Positions 28,099-38,608 of a DNA stretch of 64,000 bases are shown here, in pieces (positions within the stretch are counted from its first letter, which is position 1; every line of letters begins with the position of its first letter). Location of the stretch: NCBI RefSeq assembly GCF_019352895.1, contig NZ_JAAAFX010000009.1, positions 1,041,968-1,105,967 of the forward strand, given 5' to 3'. A program made the translations under genes and the position numbers. The notes beneath the pieces are model-generated. The model had not been told where the DNA came from and did no database searches. It saw nothing but the letters and a program-made list of their open reading frames with translations. Source of the stretch: Variovorax boronicumulans. Its GTDB lineage: Bacteria; Pseudomonadota; Gammaproteobacteria; Burkholderiales; Burkholderiaceae_C.

Positions 28099-29520
28099 AT
28101 GACTCCCGCGAAGACCGGCCCGTTGTCCGCATGGGAGCCCACCGCCGGCACGCCCTTCTACCGCCAGATCTACGACCGCTTTCGCGGCGCGATCGACAGC
28201 GGCCTGCTCAAGCCCGGCGACCGCATCCCCTCGGCACGCGCGCTGACCCAGGAGCTGGGGCTGGCGCGCGGCACCATCGAGGCCGCCTACGCGCTGCTGG
28301 CCGCCGAGGGCTACATCCAGGCCCGGGGCCAGGCCGGCACCATCGTCACACCGGAACTCAGGCCACGCACGCCGATGGCGAGCCCCGTGGCACCGGCCGC
28401 CGACGCTGCGTCCCGGCTCGGCTTCCGGCCCGATTCGGTGCTGCCCTTTCAGATGGGCCTGCCGGCGCTGGATGCCTTTCCGCGAAAGATCTGGGCCCGG
28501 CTGGGCGCGCGCTGCGTGCGCGCGATGCAACCCATCGACATGGCGCATCCCAGCGTCTATGGCCTGCCGGCGCTGCGCGCCGAGATCGCAGCCTATCTCC
28601 AGGTCTCGCGGGGCATCCAGTGCACCCCGTCGCAGGTCTTCCTGACCTCCGGCTACCGCCACAGCATCGAGCTGATCGGGCTGGCCCTGCTCAAGGCCGG
28701 CGACCGCGTCTGGCTCGAAGACCCCGGCTACCCCCCCACGCAGGCGCTGCTGCGGCACATGCGCATCGCCGGCGTGCCGGTGCCGGTCGATGCCGAGGGC
28801 CTGGTCGTGTCCGAAGGCCTGCGCCGCGCGCCGCGGGCGCGCGCGGCGGTGGTCACGCCCGCGCACCAGAGCCCGCTGTGCGTGTCGCTGTCGCTGCCCC
28901 GGCGCATGGCGCTGCTGGACTGGGCCGCGCGCAACGAGGCCTGGATCGTCGAGGACGACTACGACGGCGAGTACCGCTACGTGAGCCGCCCGCTGCCCGC
29001 GCTCAAGAGCCTGGACCGCGAGGGGCGCGTGCTCTATGCCGGCACCTTCAGCAAGGTGCTGTTCCCGAGCATCCGGCTGGCCTACCTGGTGGTGCCGCAG
29101 CCCCAGGTCGAGCGCTTCGAGCAGGTGCTCCAGACCTTTGCCGGTGGCAGCCCCGCGCTCACGCAGGCCATCGTCACCGCCTTCATCGCCGAGGGCCACT
29201 TCGCGCGCCACATCCAGCGCATGCGCAAGCTCTACGCCGAACGCCGCGATGCGGTGCGGGCCGGCCTGGAAAGCGTGCTGGGCTCTCACATGCGCATCGA
29301 TTCGCCGCCCGGCGGCATGCACCTGATCCTGCGGCTGCAGGGCCGGCGCTCGGACCGCAAGCTGGCCGCGCGCATGCGGGAGGCCGGCCTGTATGCCGAG
29401 GCATTGACGAACTGGACCCAGGACCACCAGGGCAGCCCGGCCCTGCTGCTGGGCTTCACGAACATCGACTCGCAGCAGGCGGCGCAAGCGCTCGGGCGGC
29501 GCATCCTGGCGCTGATGTGA
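28099..29520 (+). CDS. MocR-type PLP-dependent GntR transcriptional regulator
   Basis: 473 residues. The N-terminal GntR winged HTH is FYRQIYDRFRGAIDSGLLKPGDRIPSARALTQELGLARGTIEAAYALLAAEGYI. It is fused to an aminotransferase-I fold with the PLP lysine K319 (YAGTFSKVLFPSIRLAYLV) and the aspartate motif EDDYDGEYRY. MocR proteins sense PLP or amino-acid adducts. The genes directly downstream (AhpD-like and Gdx exporter) are its probable targets; operator-like repeats lie between. Confidence 0.94.
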   Translation: MTPAKTGPLSAWEPTAGTPFYRQIYDRFRGAIDSGLLKPGDRIPSARALTQELGLARGTIEAAYALLAAEGYIQARGQAGTIVTPELRPRTPMASPVAPAADAASRLGFRPDSVLPFQMGLPALDAFPRKIWARLGARCVRAMQPIDMAHPSVYGLPALRAEIAAYLQVSRGIQCTPSQVFLTSGYRHSIELIGLALLKAGDRVWLEDPGYPPTQALLRHMRIAGVPVPVDAEGLVVSEGLRRAPRARAAVVTPAHQSPLCVSLSLPRRMALLDWAARNEAWIVEDDYDGEYRYVSRPLPALKSLDREGRVLYAGTFSKVLFPSIRLAYLVVPQPQVERFEQVLQTFAGGSPALTQAIVTAFIAEGHFARHIQRMRKLYAERRDAVRAGLESVLGSHMRIDSPPGGMHLILRLQGRRSDRKLAARMREAGLYAEALTNWTQDHQGSPALLLGFTNIDSQQAAQALGRRILALM

Positions 29521-29521
29521 A

Positions 29522-29573
29522 GGCCATCATGGCCCAGTTCCAAACACCGATCATGGCTCTTCCGGCCTAGGCC
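29522..29573. repeat. Palindromes and direct repeat between mocR and the AhpD-like gene
   Basis: GGCCAT-C-ATGGCC (29522-29534) and GGCCTAGGCC (29564-29573) are perfect palindromes. The octamer ATCATGGC occurs twice in direct orientation, at 29526-29533 and 29550-29557, 24 bases apart. MocR regulators commonly bind such direct or inverted repeats, so this is a candidate operator for the downstream operon. Confidence 0.5.
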
Positions 29574-29624
29574 AAGATTGCGCACCATGGCGTCCTTTCC
29601 AACCGTCAAACACAAGGACTTTCC

Positions 29625-30092
29625 ATGACGACCTCTCGCATCGACTACGCAACGGTCTCGCCCGACATCTACAAGGCCTTCGGCGCCGTGCACATGGCCG
29701 TTCACAAAGGCAGCCTGCCCAAGGCGCTGATCGACCTGGTCTACCTGCGCGTGTCGCAGATCAACGGCTGCGCCTTCTGCATCGACATGCACTCCCGCGA
29801 CCTGCTCAAGGCCGGCCTGCCGGTCGACAAGCTGGTGCTGGTGCCGGTGTGGCATGAAGCCGGCGCGGTCTTCAGCACCCGCGAACGTGCCGCGCTGGCC
29901 TGGGCCGAAAGCGTGACGCGCGTGGCCGAGACCGGCGTGCCCGACGCGGACTACGCGGCCGCCGCGGCCGAGTTCGGCGACAAGGAACTGGCCGACCTGA
30001 GCTATGCCATCGCGCTGATGAATGCCTTCAACCGCTTCGGTGTCTCGTTCCGCGTCGCCCCCGCCGCGGCCATCGCAGCGGCCAAGGCCTGA
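29625..30092 (+). CDS. Carboxymuconolactone decarboxylase (AhpD-like) family protein
   Basis: 155 residues with the AhpD core ALIDLVYLRVSQINGCAFCIDMHSRDL: C49, C52 and H56 form the CxxCxxxH site of peroxidase-type members. This makes it a thiol-disulfide/peroxidase-type protein rather than a true decarboxylase. It is the first gene after the MocR regulator and is followed 11 bases later by the Gdx exporter. Confidence 0.9.
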   Translation: MTTSRIDYATVSPDIYKAFGAVHMAVHKGSLPKALIDLVYLRVSQINGCAFCIDMHSRDLLKAGLPVDKLVLVPVWHEAGAVFSTRERAALAWAESVTRVAETGVPDADYAAAAAEFGDKELADLSYAIALMNAFNRFGVSFRVAPAAAIAAAKA

Positions 30093-30103
30093 GACCGGCA
30101 CCC

Positions 30104-30424
30104 ATGGCCTGGACGCTGCTCGCCATCGCCGGCCTGCTGGAGATCGCCTTCGCCTTTGCGATGAAGTCGTCGGCAGGCTTCACGCGCTGGGTGCCTGCGC
30201 TCTGGACGGTCGCCACCGGCCTGTCGAGCGTGGTGCTGCTCTCGCTGTCGCTGCGGACGCTGCCCATGGGCACCGGCTATGCGGTCTGGACCGGCATCGG
30301 CGCGGCCGGCACCGCGATCGTCGGCATCGCCGTGCTGGGCGACTCCGCGGCGCCGATGCGGCTGCTGTGCATCGGGCTGATCCTCGCGGGGGTGATCGGG
30401 CTCAAGCTGGTGTCGGGCGACTGA
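30104..30424 (+). CDS. sugE: Small multidrug resistance family guanidinium exporter (Gdx/SugE)
   Basis: 106 residues, four transmembrane helices. The essential glutamate is E13, and GTGYAVWTGIGAAGTAIVG is the Gdx-type signature that separates SugE/Gdx from EmrE. Gdx exports guanidinium in exchange for protons. Its expression is often controlled by a guanidine riboswitch, but I see none here; control through the upstream MocR regulator is more likely. Confidence 0.92.
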   Translation: MAWTLLAIAGLLEIAFAFAMKSSAGFTRWVPALWTVATGLSSVVLLSLSLRTLPMGTGYAVWTGIGAAGTAIVGIAVLGDSAAPMRLLCIGLILAGVIGLKLVSGD

Positions 30425-30496
30425 GCGGCGGCGGGCGGCACCGAAAGTGCTTGGGCATGTGGGCACAATGCCCGCAACCCCTCCGCCCCCATCGCC

Positions 30497-31135
30497 ATGG
30501 ACATCGACTTCTCCCAGCTCACCGAGTACCAGCGCTACAAACTCATGGCCAGCCTGATCGTGCCGCGGCCGATCGCGCTGGTCACCACGCTCGGGCCCGA
30601 CGGCACCGTCAATGCCGCGCCCTTCAGCATGTTCAACATGGTGGGCGAGGAGCCGCCGATCGTGATGATCAGCCTCAACCGCCGCGAAGACACCTCGCTC
30701 AAGGACACGGCGCTCCACATCGTGCGCACCGGAGAGTTCGTGGTGCACATGGTCGACGAGGCCATCGCCGCGCAGATGCACCGCTGCGGCGAACACCATC
30801 CGCCGCACGTGAGCGAGCTCGACAAGGTCGGCTTCACCGCGCTGCCCAGCAAGGTGGTCGCGCCGCCGCGCATCGCCGAGGCGCCCGTGGCCTTCGAGTG
30901 CACGCTGTTCGAGACCATGGAAACCGCGAGCCGGCAGGTCTTCATCGGCCAGGTGCGCTGGATGCATGCGCGCGACGAGCTGATCGACACCGACACCTGG
31001 CGCGTGCGGCTCGAGCACTACCTGCCGGTCGCACGCTTCGGTGCGAGCTTCTACATGCGCACACGCGAACGCTTCGCGATCGAGGACATCGCGGCCGCGC
31101 CCGGCACCGCGGTGGAGCCCATCGACCCCGTCTGA
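30497..31135 (+). CDS. Flavin reductase-like, FMN-binding split-barrel protein
   Basis: 212 residues. The flavin-reductase domain is visible as SLIVPRPIALVTTLGPDGTVNAAPFSMFNMVGEEPPIVMISL, then LKDTALHIVRTGEFVVHMV. Such proteins reduce FMN with NAD(P)H or bind it for electron supply; the partner is unknown. It follows the Gdx gene by 72 bases on the same strand. Confidence 0.9.
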   Translation: MDIDFSQLTEYQRYKLMASLIVPRPIALVTTLGPDGTVNAAPFSMFNMVGEEPPIVMISLNRREDTSLKDTALHIVRTGEFVVHMVDEAIAAQMHRCGEHHPPHVSELDKVGFTALPSKVVAPPRIAEAPVAFECTLFETMETASRQVFIGQVRWMHARDELIDTDTWRVRLEHYLPVARFGASFYMRTRERFAIEDIAAAPGTAVEPIDPV

Positions 31136-31170
31136 CAAGGCGCCCGGGCCGCTGCCGCTAGCATCGGCCC

Positions 31171-32334
31171 ATGCTTTCTCCTTCCGTCTGCCGTGCGCCC
31201 GCGCACCGTCCGTGGGGCACGCCATTCGGCATGGCCTTGCTGCTGCTGCTCACCCTGTGCGTGTGGGCCCTGCCCTTGCCGGCCGCGGCCAAACGCATCG
31301 CGGTGCCGGCGCGGCAGTCGCTGGTGACCGACCTCACGGGCACGCTGAACGCGAACCAGATCGCGGCGCTGAGGGAGAAGCTCGACGACTTCGAGCGCGA
31401 CCACCAGGCGCAGCTTGCGGTGCTGGTCGTGCCGACCACGGGCGAGGACAGCATCGAGTCCTTCGCGACGCGCGTGTTCGACAGCTGGAAGCTGGGCAGC
31501 GCCAAGGACAACGACGGCATGCTGCTGCTGGTCGCCTTGAAGGACCGGCGCATGCGCATCGAGGTCGGCCAGGGGCTCGAGGGCGAGATCCCGGATGTGC
31601 TCGCGGGCCGCATCGTCGACCAGCAGATGATGCCGCGCTTCAAACAGCAGGACTACTACGGCGGCATCGACGGCGCCGTCGATGCGCTGATCGAGCGCCT
31701 GGGCGGTGGCTTCGTGGTGCCGCCCTCGGCCATGGGGCAGGACCCGCAGATCGGCGCGGTGATCGACACCGAAGGCCAGCCCAACGATGCGGAATCCAGC
31801 GCCGGCGTCACGCCCTTCGGCTGGGCCTTCTTCGCGGTGCTGCTCGCCGCCATCGGCGCGGCCTGCCTGCGCTGGCGCTTCGCCCGGCGTTTCTTCGCGG
31901 GCGTCGGCGTGCTTGCGGGCGTCATCACCGCATCGGTCATGCACTTCGGCGGCGAGCAGACGCTGACCGGCATGGGCGTGGTGCTGGGCAGCGCCGTCGC
32001 GCTGTTCCTGCTGGCCCTGATCGCCGTGGGCATGCGCATGGCCTGGCGCCAGGGATTGGCCGCCTTCGCCATCCGCTGGGTGATCGTGCTGGGCATCACG
32101 GGCTACGTGGCCTGGGAGAACCCCGGCGAATGGATTCCGGTGGCGATCGCCTTCGGCATCTCGATGCTGTTCGCCTTCTTCCCGGCCAGCAACACCGGCG
32201 ACAGCAGCGACGACGATTCCGACAGCGGCTGGAGCAGTTCCAGTTCCTCGAGTTCGTCCTCCTCCAGCAGCAGCAGCTCGTCGAGCAGCAGCGGCGGATC
32301 GAGCAGCGGCGGCGGTGCCTCGGGCAGCTGGTAG
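31171..32334 (+). CDS. TPM domain-containing (YgcG-type) membrane protein
   Basis: 387 residues. A signal peptide or N-terminal helix (MALLLLLTLCVWALPLPAAA) precedes the TPM domain (LVTDLTGTLNANQIAALREKLDDFERDHQAQLAVLVVPTTG; DNDGMLLLVALKDRRMRIEVGQGLEGEIPD). Three hydrophobic segments follow at about 210-330. The C-terminal tail is acidic, then a long Ser run and a Gly/Ser stretch, as often seen in this family. The domain faces the periplasm; its role in envelope or photosystem II repair is known only for other members. Confidence 0.88.
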   Translation: MLSPSVCRAPAHRPWGTPFGMALLLLLTLCVWALPLPAAAKRIAVPARQSLVTDLTGTLNANQIAALREKLDDFERDHQAQLAVLVVPTTGEDSIESFATRVFDSWKLGSAKDNDGMLLLVALKDRRMRIEVGQGLEGEIPDVLAGRIVDQQMMPRFKQQDYYGGIDGAVDALIERLGGGFVVPPSAMGQDPQIGAVIDTEGQPNDAESSAGVTPFGWAFFAVLLAAIGAACLRWRFARRFFAGVGVLAGVITASVMHFGGEQTLTGMGVVLGSAVALFLLALIAVGMRMAWRQGLAAFAIRWVIVLGITGYVAWENPGEWIPVAIAFGISMLFAFFPASNTGDSSDDDSDSGWSSSSSSSSSSSSSSSSSSSSGGSSSGGGASGSW

Positions 32335-32400
32335 CCTGCACGCCCGCGCCGCCATGGCGCAGACCCCTTAAACCGAACGCCCGGCCTGTGGGCGCATGAC

Positions 32401-32835
32401 ATGACCGACCCTCGCAACTTCAACCAACTCTGGCGTGACCGCAACGACACCTCGGTACAACGCACACCGCGCGTGCTAATCCGCGTTTTCATCGGGCCCG
32501 GTGAACTGGAGCACAGCGTGCGCTTCTACGAGCAATTGCAGGACGTCGTGGCCGATGCGGGTTTCCCCTTTCCCGAAGCCGGCCTGCGGCTGGCGATGGT
32601 CGGCGCCTTCCTGCTGATCGAGGGCACGCCCGAGGCGCTGGCGCCCTTCACCTCGACCACCGGCACGCTGCTGGTCGACGACGTGCATCCCTACTACGAG
32701 AAGCTGGTGGCTGCCGGCGCCGAAATCATTTTTCCGCTGCAGGTGGTCCCGACGGGGGCCGCGTTCAACGCCATCCACCCGGACGGCAGCGTGGTCGAGT
32801 ACGTGCACCACCGGCCCGACCCGCAGGGCCGCTGA
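32401..32835 (+). CDS. VOC (glyoxalase/dioxygenase fold) family protein
   Basis: 144 residues. A beta-alpha-beta-beta-beta pattern is recognisable: VLIRVFIGPGELEHSVRFYEQLQDVV, then LRLAMVGAFLLIEGTPEALAPF, then a second module VHPYYEKLVAAGAEIIFPLQVVPTGAAFNAIHPDGSVVEYVHH. No clear set of metal ligands is visible. The function is unknown. It converges on the DUF1501 gene. Confidence 0.8.
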   Translation: MTDPRNFNQLWRDRNDTSVQRTPRVLIRVFIGPGELEHSVRFYEQLQDVVADAGFPFPEAGLRLAMVGAFLLIEGTPEALAPFTSTTGTLLVDDVHPYYEKLVAAGAEIIFPLQVVPTGAAFNAIHPDGSVVEYVHHRPDPQGR

Positions 32836-32862
32836 CACGCACGGCCCACGCTCGGCTGCGGT

Positions 32863-34089
32863 TCAGACCAGTCGCAGGTCTCTCGCGGCCACGCCACCGA
32901 ACACATGGTCGAGCTGCGCGGGCGACAACCCGTACATGCGCGCGAACAGGCCCGCGAACACCGCGCGGTACTCGTTGAGCACAGGATGGTCGCGGTTCTG
33001 GAACAACGCCGCGGGCTGCGTCAGCGCGACCTGCTCGCCCACCACGCGGCCGCCGGCCTGCGCGGCGAGCCCGCCGCCCAGCACCCAGTACACCGTGCCA
33101 TGCCCGTGGTCGGTGCCCTTGTTGCCGTTTTCGCGGAAGGTGCGGCCGAATTCGCTGATCACCACCACCACGGTGTCGCGCCAGGCGGTCTCGCCCATCG
33201 CGTCGGCAAAGCCGGCCAGGCCGCGGCCCAATTCCTCGAAGCGGTTGGCGAGGTAGCCGGTGCCCGCGCCCTGCCCCACGTGCGTGTCCCAGCCGCCGAC
33301 GTCGACGAAGCCGAGGTCGAAGCGCTCCTGCATGAGCCGCGCCATGCGCTGGGCCACAAGCTCGAAGCCCTTGGCCGTCATCGCGTTGCGGCTGGCCGCG
33401 TCCATCTCGGCCTTGACCGCGCGCAGCACCTCGTCGCGCACCGCGAAGCCCTCGGCCACGGGCTGGGCCAGCGCGGTGCCGCGGTACATCGATTCGATCA
33501 CCTGGCTCTGGCGCGCGTCGATGCCCTGGCGTCCGACGTTGCCCAGCGCCATGTTGGCCGCCTGCGCATCGCCGCGCAGCGAGATCGGCAACTGGTCGGT
33601 GAAGGCGATGGGCGACACCGCCGTGAGCGGGCCCGCGCCCAGCACGCCGGCCAGCCGGTTGAGGAAGCCCGAGCGGTAGTCGCGGCGGCGGTCGAGCGCC
33701 TGGCCGAGCTCGATCGAATCCTGCGTCTCGAAGTGGCTGCGCGTGAGGTCGTCGGTGCCGGCAAAGGGAATGAAGGCCGCCTGCTTCTTCTGGAACAGCG
33801 GCATCACGCTCGAGGCCAGCGCCGGATGCAGCCCCCAGTCGCCGTCGAGCGCCAGCGCGCCGTTGGCCTCGCCGGGCCGCGGCACCGCGATGCCGGGACG
33901 CGAGGCACGGTAGAAGTCGCCGGCCGCGCCCGAGATCGGGACCAGCAGGTTGGCGCAGTCGTAGGCGCCGCGCAGGAACACCACCAGCAGCTTGGCGCCC
34001 TCGGCCGCAGGCGCAGCCATCAGGCGGCCCGCGCCACCGGCCAGCGGTGCGGCGGCGGCCAGCATCTTCAGAAGATCACGGCGTTGCAT
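32863..34089 (-). CDS. DUF1501 domain-containing protein with Tat-type signal
   Basis: 408 residues from the ATG at 34089. The N terminus MQRRDLLKMLAAAAPLAGGAGRLMA is a twin-arginine signal, so the protein is exported folded. The DUF1501 body (LLVVFLRGAYDCANLLVP; DVGGWDTHVGQGAGTGYLANRFEELGRGL; VVVVISEFGRTFRENGNKGTDHGHG) resembles alkaline-phosphatase-superfamily/sulfatase folds. It follows the DUF1800 gene by 11 bases; the two families travel together in many bacteria, function unknown. Confidence 0.93.
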   Translation of the reverse strand: MQRRDLLKMLAAAAPLAGGAGRLMAAPAAEGAKLLVVFLRGAYDCANLLVPISGAAGDFYRASRPGIAVPRPGEANGALALDGDWGLHPALASSVMPLFQKKQAAFIPFAGTDDLTRSHFETQDSIELGQALDRRRDYRSGFLNRLAGVLGAGPLTAVSPIAFTDQLPISLRGDAQAANMALGNVGRQGIDARQSQVIESMYRGTALAQPVAEGFAVRDEVLRAVKAEMDAASRNAMTAKGFELVAQRMARLMQERFDLGFVDVGGWDTHVGQGAGTGYLANRFEELGRGLAGFADAMGETAWRDTVVVVISEFGRTFRENGNKGTDHGHGTVYWVLGGGLAAQAGGRVVGEQVALTQPAALFQNRDHPVLNEYRAVFAGLFARMYGLSPAQLDHVFGGVAARDLRLV

Positions 34090-34100
34090 GGCGAATCCTT

Positions 34101-35654
<1,554 letters not shown>

Positions 35655-35738
35655 GCCGTATTCAACCTTTCGCACATCGCTCAGGTTGACAGGGTCGTGT
35701 CAACGCCGGGTGAAGCCCGGTGACAAGCCGTCGCCGGC

Positions 35739-36416
35739 TCAGGCCTGCAGGGTCTTCTGCGCCGTCGCCTCGCCGGCGATCTGGCGCAGCGCGCGCTCGA
35801 ACACCTCGACCGGCTGGCCGCCGGAGATCAGGTGCTGGTCGTTGATGATGATCGCGGGCACCGAGCGGATGCCGGCTTCGGTGTAGAGGTGCTCTCGCTG
35901 GCGCGTTTCCTCGGCGTATTCGTCGCTCTCGAGAATGGCGCGGGCGCGCACCGGGTCGAGGCCGACCTCGGTCACGGCGCGCAGCAGCACCTCGATGTCC
36001 GAGGGGTTCTCGCCGTCGGTGAAGTAGGCCTGCAGCAGCCGCTTCTTGAGCGCCTTCTGCTGCGCCTCGCCCTCGAACTCGGCCCAGTGCAGCAGCCGGT
36101 GCGCGTCGAAGGTGTTCCAGATGCGCTTGCGCTTGCCCTGGCCGAAGGTGAAGCCGACCGCGGCACCGCGCTGGCGGATCGCCTCGGCATTGGTCTGCGC
36201 CTGCTCGGCCGAGATGCCGTACTTGCGCGTCAGGTGCTCGACGGTGTCCTCGCCCTCGCGCGCCATCTGCGGGTTGAGCTCGAAGGGCTGGAAGTGCAGC
36301 TCGGCCGTGACCTCGGGCGCAACCCGCGCCAGCGCGCTTTCCAGCGCGGTCAGGCCGATGGCGCACCAGGGGCAGGACACATCGGAAACGAAATCGATCT
36401 TGAGGCGGGCGGTCAT
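35739..36416 (-). CDS. DsbA-family oxidoreductase (FrnE-like)
   Basis: 225 residues from the ATG at 36416. A thioredoxin fold opens with LKIDFVSDVSCPWCAIG, where C15-P-W-C18 is the active site, then the helical insertion and the cis-Pro loop SVPAIIINDQHLISGGQP. No signal peptide is seen, so it is cytoplasmic, as FrnE-type proteins are. A longer start at 36443 exists but lacks the usual N terminus. Confidence 0.92.
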   Translation of the reverse strand: MTARLKIDFVSDVSCPWCAIGLTALESALARVAPEVTAELHFQPFELNPQMAREGEDTVEHLTRKYGISAEQAQTNAEAIRQRGAAVGFTFGQGKRKRIWNTFDAHRLLHWAEFEGEAQQKALKKRLLQAYFTDGENPSDIEVLLRAVTEVGLDPVRARAILESDEYAEETRQREHLYTEAGIRSVPAIIINDQHLISGGQPVEVFERALRQIAGEATAQKTLQA

Positions 36417-36513
36417 CGGCGGGCTCTTAAAAGGCAGGGACAAGCCGCCATGATGGCGCCAGGCACGCCACCGCTGCCGGGGGCCCGGGCGATCACCCCA
36501 CCGCCGCCGCGGG

Positions 36514-37812
36514 TCATTCCTCGCTGGTCCACTCGACGCGCACGCCCAGGCTGCGCAGGTTCTCGACGAAATGCGGGTGGGCGCGGCGGATCGGCGTGGC
36601 GTTGCGGATCTCGGAGCGGCCCTCGATGCTGGCCGCCACCATGAACAGCGCGATCGCCACCCGGATGATGTAGGGGCTCTCGACCACCGCCGGCGTCAGC
36701 GGTCCGCCGCCGAAGGTGATGAGGCGGTGCGGGTCGGACGAGAACACGTGGGCGCCGAACTTCGACAGCTCGCCGGTCCAGCCCAGCGCGCCGTCGTAGA
36801 CCTTGTTCCAGAACATCGCGTTGCCCTGCGCGCGCACGCCCAGCGCGATGAAGATCGGCAGCAGGTCGACCGGGAAGTAGGGCCAGGGCGCGGCCTCGAC
36901 CTTGGTCAGCACGTTGCTCGTGAACGGCGTCTGCACGCGCAGCGCGCCTGGCGTGCTGGCCCGCGACCAGCCGTCTTCGTGCGTGATCTTCACGCCGAAC
37001 TTGGCGAAGGTGCGGTCGATCAGCGGGAAGTTGCCGGGCGCGGTGTTGCGCACCACCACATCGCCGCCGGTGATCGCGCCGAGCGCGAGGAAGGTGGTGA
37101 TCTCGTGGAAGTCCTCGTCGAAGCGGAACTCGCCGCCGCCCAGCCTGAGCCCGCCATGCACCGTGAGGCGCGAGGTGCCGATGCCCTCGATGCGCGCGCC
37201 GAGCGCGACCATGAAACGGCAGAACTCCTGCACATGCGGCTCGGACGCCGCGTTGGTCAGCGTCGAGGTGCCCTCGGCCGCCGAGGCGCAGAGCACGAAG
37301 TTCTCGGTGGTGGTGACCGAGGCGTAGTCGAGCCAGTGGTCGACCGGGCGCAGGCGCCCCGCGCGCACCAGCAGCGAACCGTCGGCGCGCTCGACCTCGG
37401 CGCCGAAATGCCGGAACACCTCGACGTGCGGATCGATCTCGCGCACGCCCAGCGTGCAGCCCTTGACGTTGTCCTCGAGCCGCGCCACGCCGAAGCGCGC
37501 CAGCAGCGGCGGCACCAGCATGATCGACGAGCGCATCTCCTCGGGCAGCCGGTGGCGCACCGCATCGAAGGTGGTCTCGCGGTGGTGCAGGTTCAGCGTG
37601 CCGCTCGCATGGTCCATCTCGACCTGGCTGCCCAGCGTGCGGAAGATGTCGAGGATCTTGCGCACGTCGGTGATGTCGGGCACGCCGAGCAGGCGCAGCG
37701 GCTCGGTGCTGAGCAGGGTGGCGCAGAGCACCGGCAGCACCGCGTTCTTGTTGGCCGAGGGCGTGATGCGGCCGCTGAGCGGACGGCCGCCGTGGACGAT
37801 GAGGTTGGACAT
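36514..37812 (-). CDS. MurA-family enolpyruvyl transferase, divergent paralogue
   Basis: 432 residues of the EPSP-synthase/MurA fold. Conserved MurA positions are present: K22-N23 (SANKNAVLP), the MRSSI segment with R94, C119 (KGCTLG), and the FPVDL aspartate. But the canonical GARPVDLH after the Cys is changed to GVREIDPH, and the C-terminal half differs (YIIRVAIALFMVAASIEG). Canonical MurA uses UDP-GlcNAc and PEP for peptidoglycan synthesis; a usual betaproteobacterial murA sits with hisGD. This may be a second copy with the same or a related acceptor. Confidence 0.85.
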   Translation of the reverse strand: MSNLIVHGGRPLSGRITPSANKNAVLPVLCATLLSTEPLRLLGVPDITDVRKILDIFRTLGSQVEMDHASGTLNLHHRETTFDAVRHRLPEEMRSSIMLVPPLLARFGVARLEDNVKGCTLGVREIDPHVEVFRHFGAEVERADGSLLVRAGRLRPVDHWLDYASVTTTENFVLCASAAEGTSTLTNAASEPHVQEFCRFMVALGARIEGIGTSRLTVHGGLRLGGGEFRFDEDFHEITTFLALGAITGGDVVVRNTAPGNFPLIDRTFAKFGVKITHEDGWSRASTPGALRVQTPFTSNVLTKVEAAPWPYFPVDLLPIFIALGVRAQGNAMFWNKVYDGALGWTGELSKFGAHVFSSDPHRLITFGGGPLTPAVVESPYIIRVAIALFMVAASIEGRSEIRNATPIRRAHPHFVENLRSLGVRVEWTSEE

Positions 37813-37843
37813 GGGACGAAGGGAAAAGTGAAGGTGCGCCGGC

Positions 37844-38608
37844 TCAGAGGCTGCGCCAGAAATCGGTCAGAAGGGTCACGAACTCGACGGGCTTTTCGAC
37901 CGCACTCACATGCGCTGCATCGAGGCTCGCGCGCTTCGCATGCGGGATGGCGGCGGCGATCAGGTCCGACATGGCGGGCGGCGTGGCCAGGTCCTGCGCG
38001 CCGTCGATCACCAGCGTCGGCACCGTGATGCGGCGGTTGCTCGCACGGAAGTCGATGCCGGCCACGGCCTTGCAGCTTTCGATGTAGCCGGCCGCATCGG
38101 TGGCCACCAGCATGCCGTGCAGCGCGGCGGCGGCGGCCGTGCCTTCGGGCGTGGCACGCCAGGCGGGCGTGAGCCAGCGTTCGACCGCGCCATCGGCGAT
38201 GGCGGCCACGCCCTCGGCCTGGACGCGCGCCACGCGAGCCTGCCAGGTCGAGACGTCAGGATAGTGCGCGCTCGAGTTCGCGATGACCACGTCGCGCAGC
38301 AGCTCGGGCCGGCGCACCGCCAGCGCCTGGGCGGTCATGCCGCCCATCGACAGGCCGACGAAATGCACGGGCTCGCCGCCGGCTTCGCGCTCGATCAGCG
38401 CCGCCGCGTCGTCGGCCAGGGCCTCGACGGAGAACGGCGCCGCCGGCGCGGCCGAACCGCCGTGGTGGCGGTGGTCGTAGCGGATCACGGTGTGGGCGCG
38501 CGACAGCAGCGCGGCCACGCCGTCCCACATGTGCAGGTTGCAGCCGAGCGCATGGCTCAGCACGACGATCGGGCCTTCGCCTTCGCGCAGGACATTCAAT
38601 GGAATCAT
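37844..38608 (-). CDS. pcaD: 3-oxoadipate enol-lactonase
   Basis: 254 residues, alpha/beta hydrolase. The oxyanion region VVLSHALGCNLHMWDGVAALL, the IRYDHRHHGGS segment, and the nucleophile elbow GLSMGGMTAQALA are visible; the late histidine lies in SLDAAHVSAVEKP. PcaD hydrolyses the lactone to 3-oxoadipate, the step after PcaC. Its ATG overlaps the stop of the transporter gene (ATGA), so it is the fourth gene of pcaB-pcaC-MFS-pcaD. Confidence 0.92.
   Translation of the reverse strand: MIPLNVLREGEGPIVVLSHALGCNLHMWDGVAALLSRAHTVIRYDHRHHGGSAAPAAPFSVEALADDAAALIEREAGGEPVHFVGLSMGGMTAQALAVRRPELLRDVVIANSSAHYPDVSTWQARVARVQAEGVAAIADGAVERWLTPAWRATPEGTAAAAALHGMLVATDAAGYIESCKAVAGIDFRASNRRITVPTLVIDGAQDLATPPAMSDLIAAAIPHAKRASLDAAHVSAVEKPVEFVTLLTDFWRSL

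Noticed and set aside
32220..32331. Ser-rich tail of the TPM protein as a frame error
   Set aside because: The codons for Ser are mixed and the frame stays open to a normal stop; Ser/Gly tails are common in this family.
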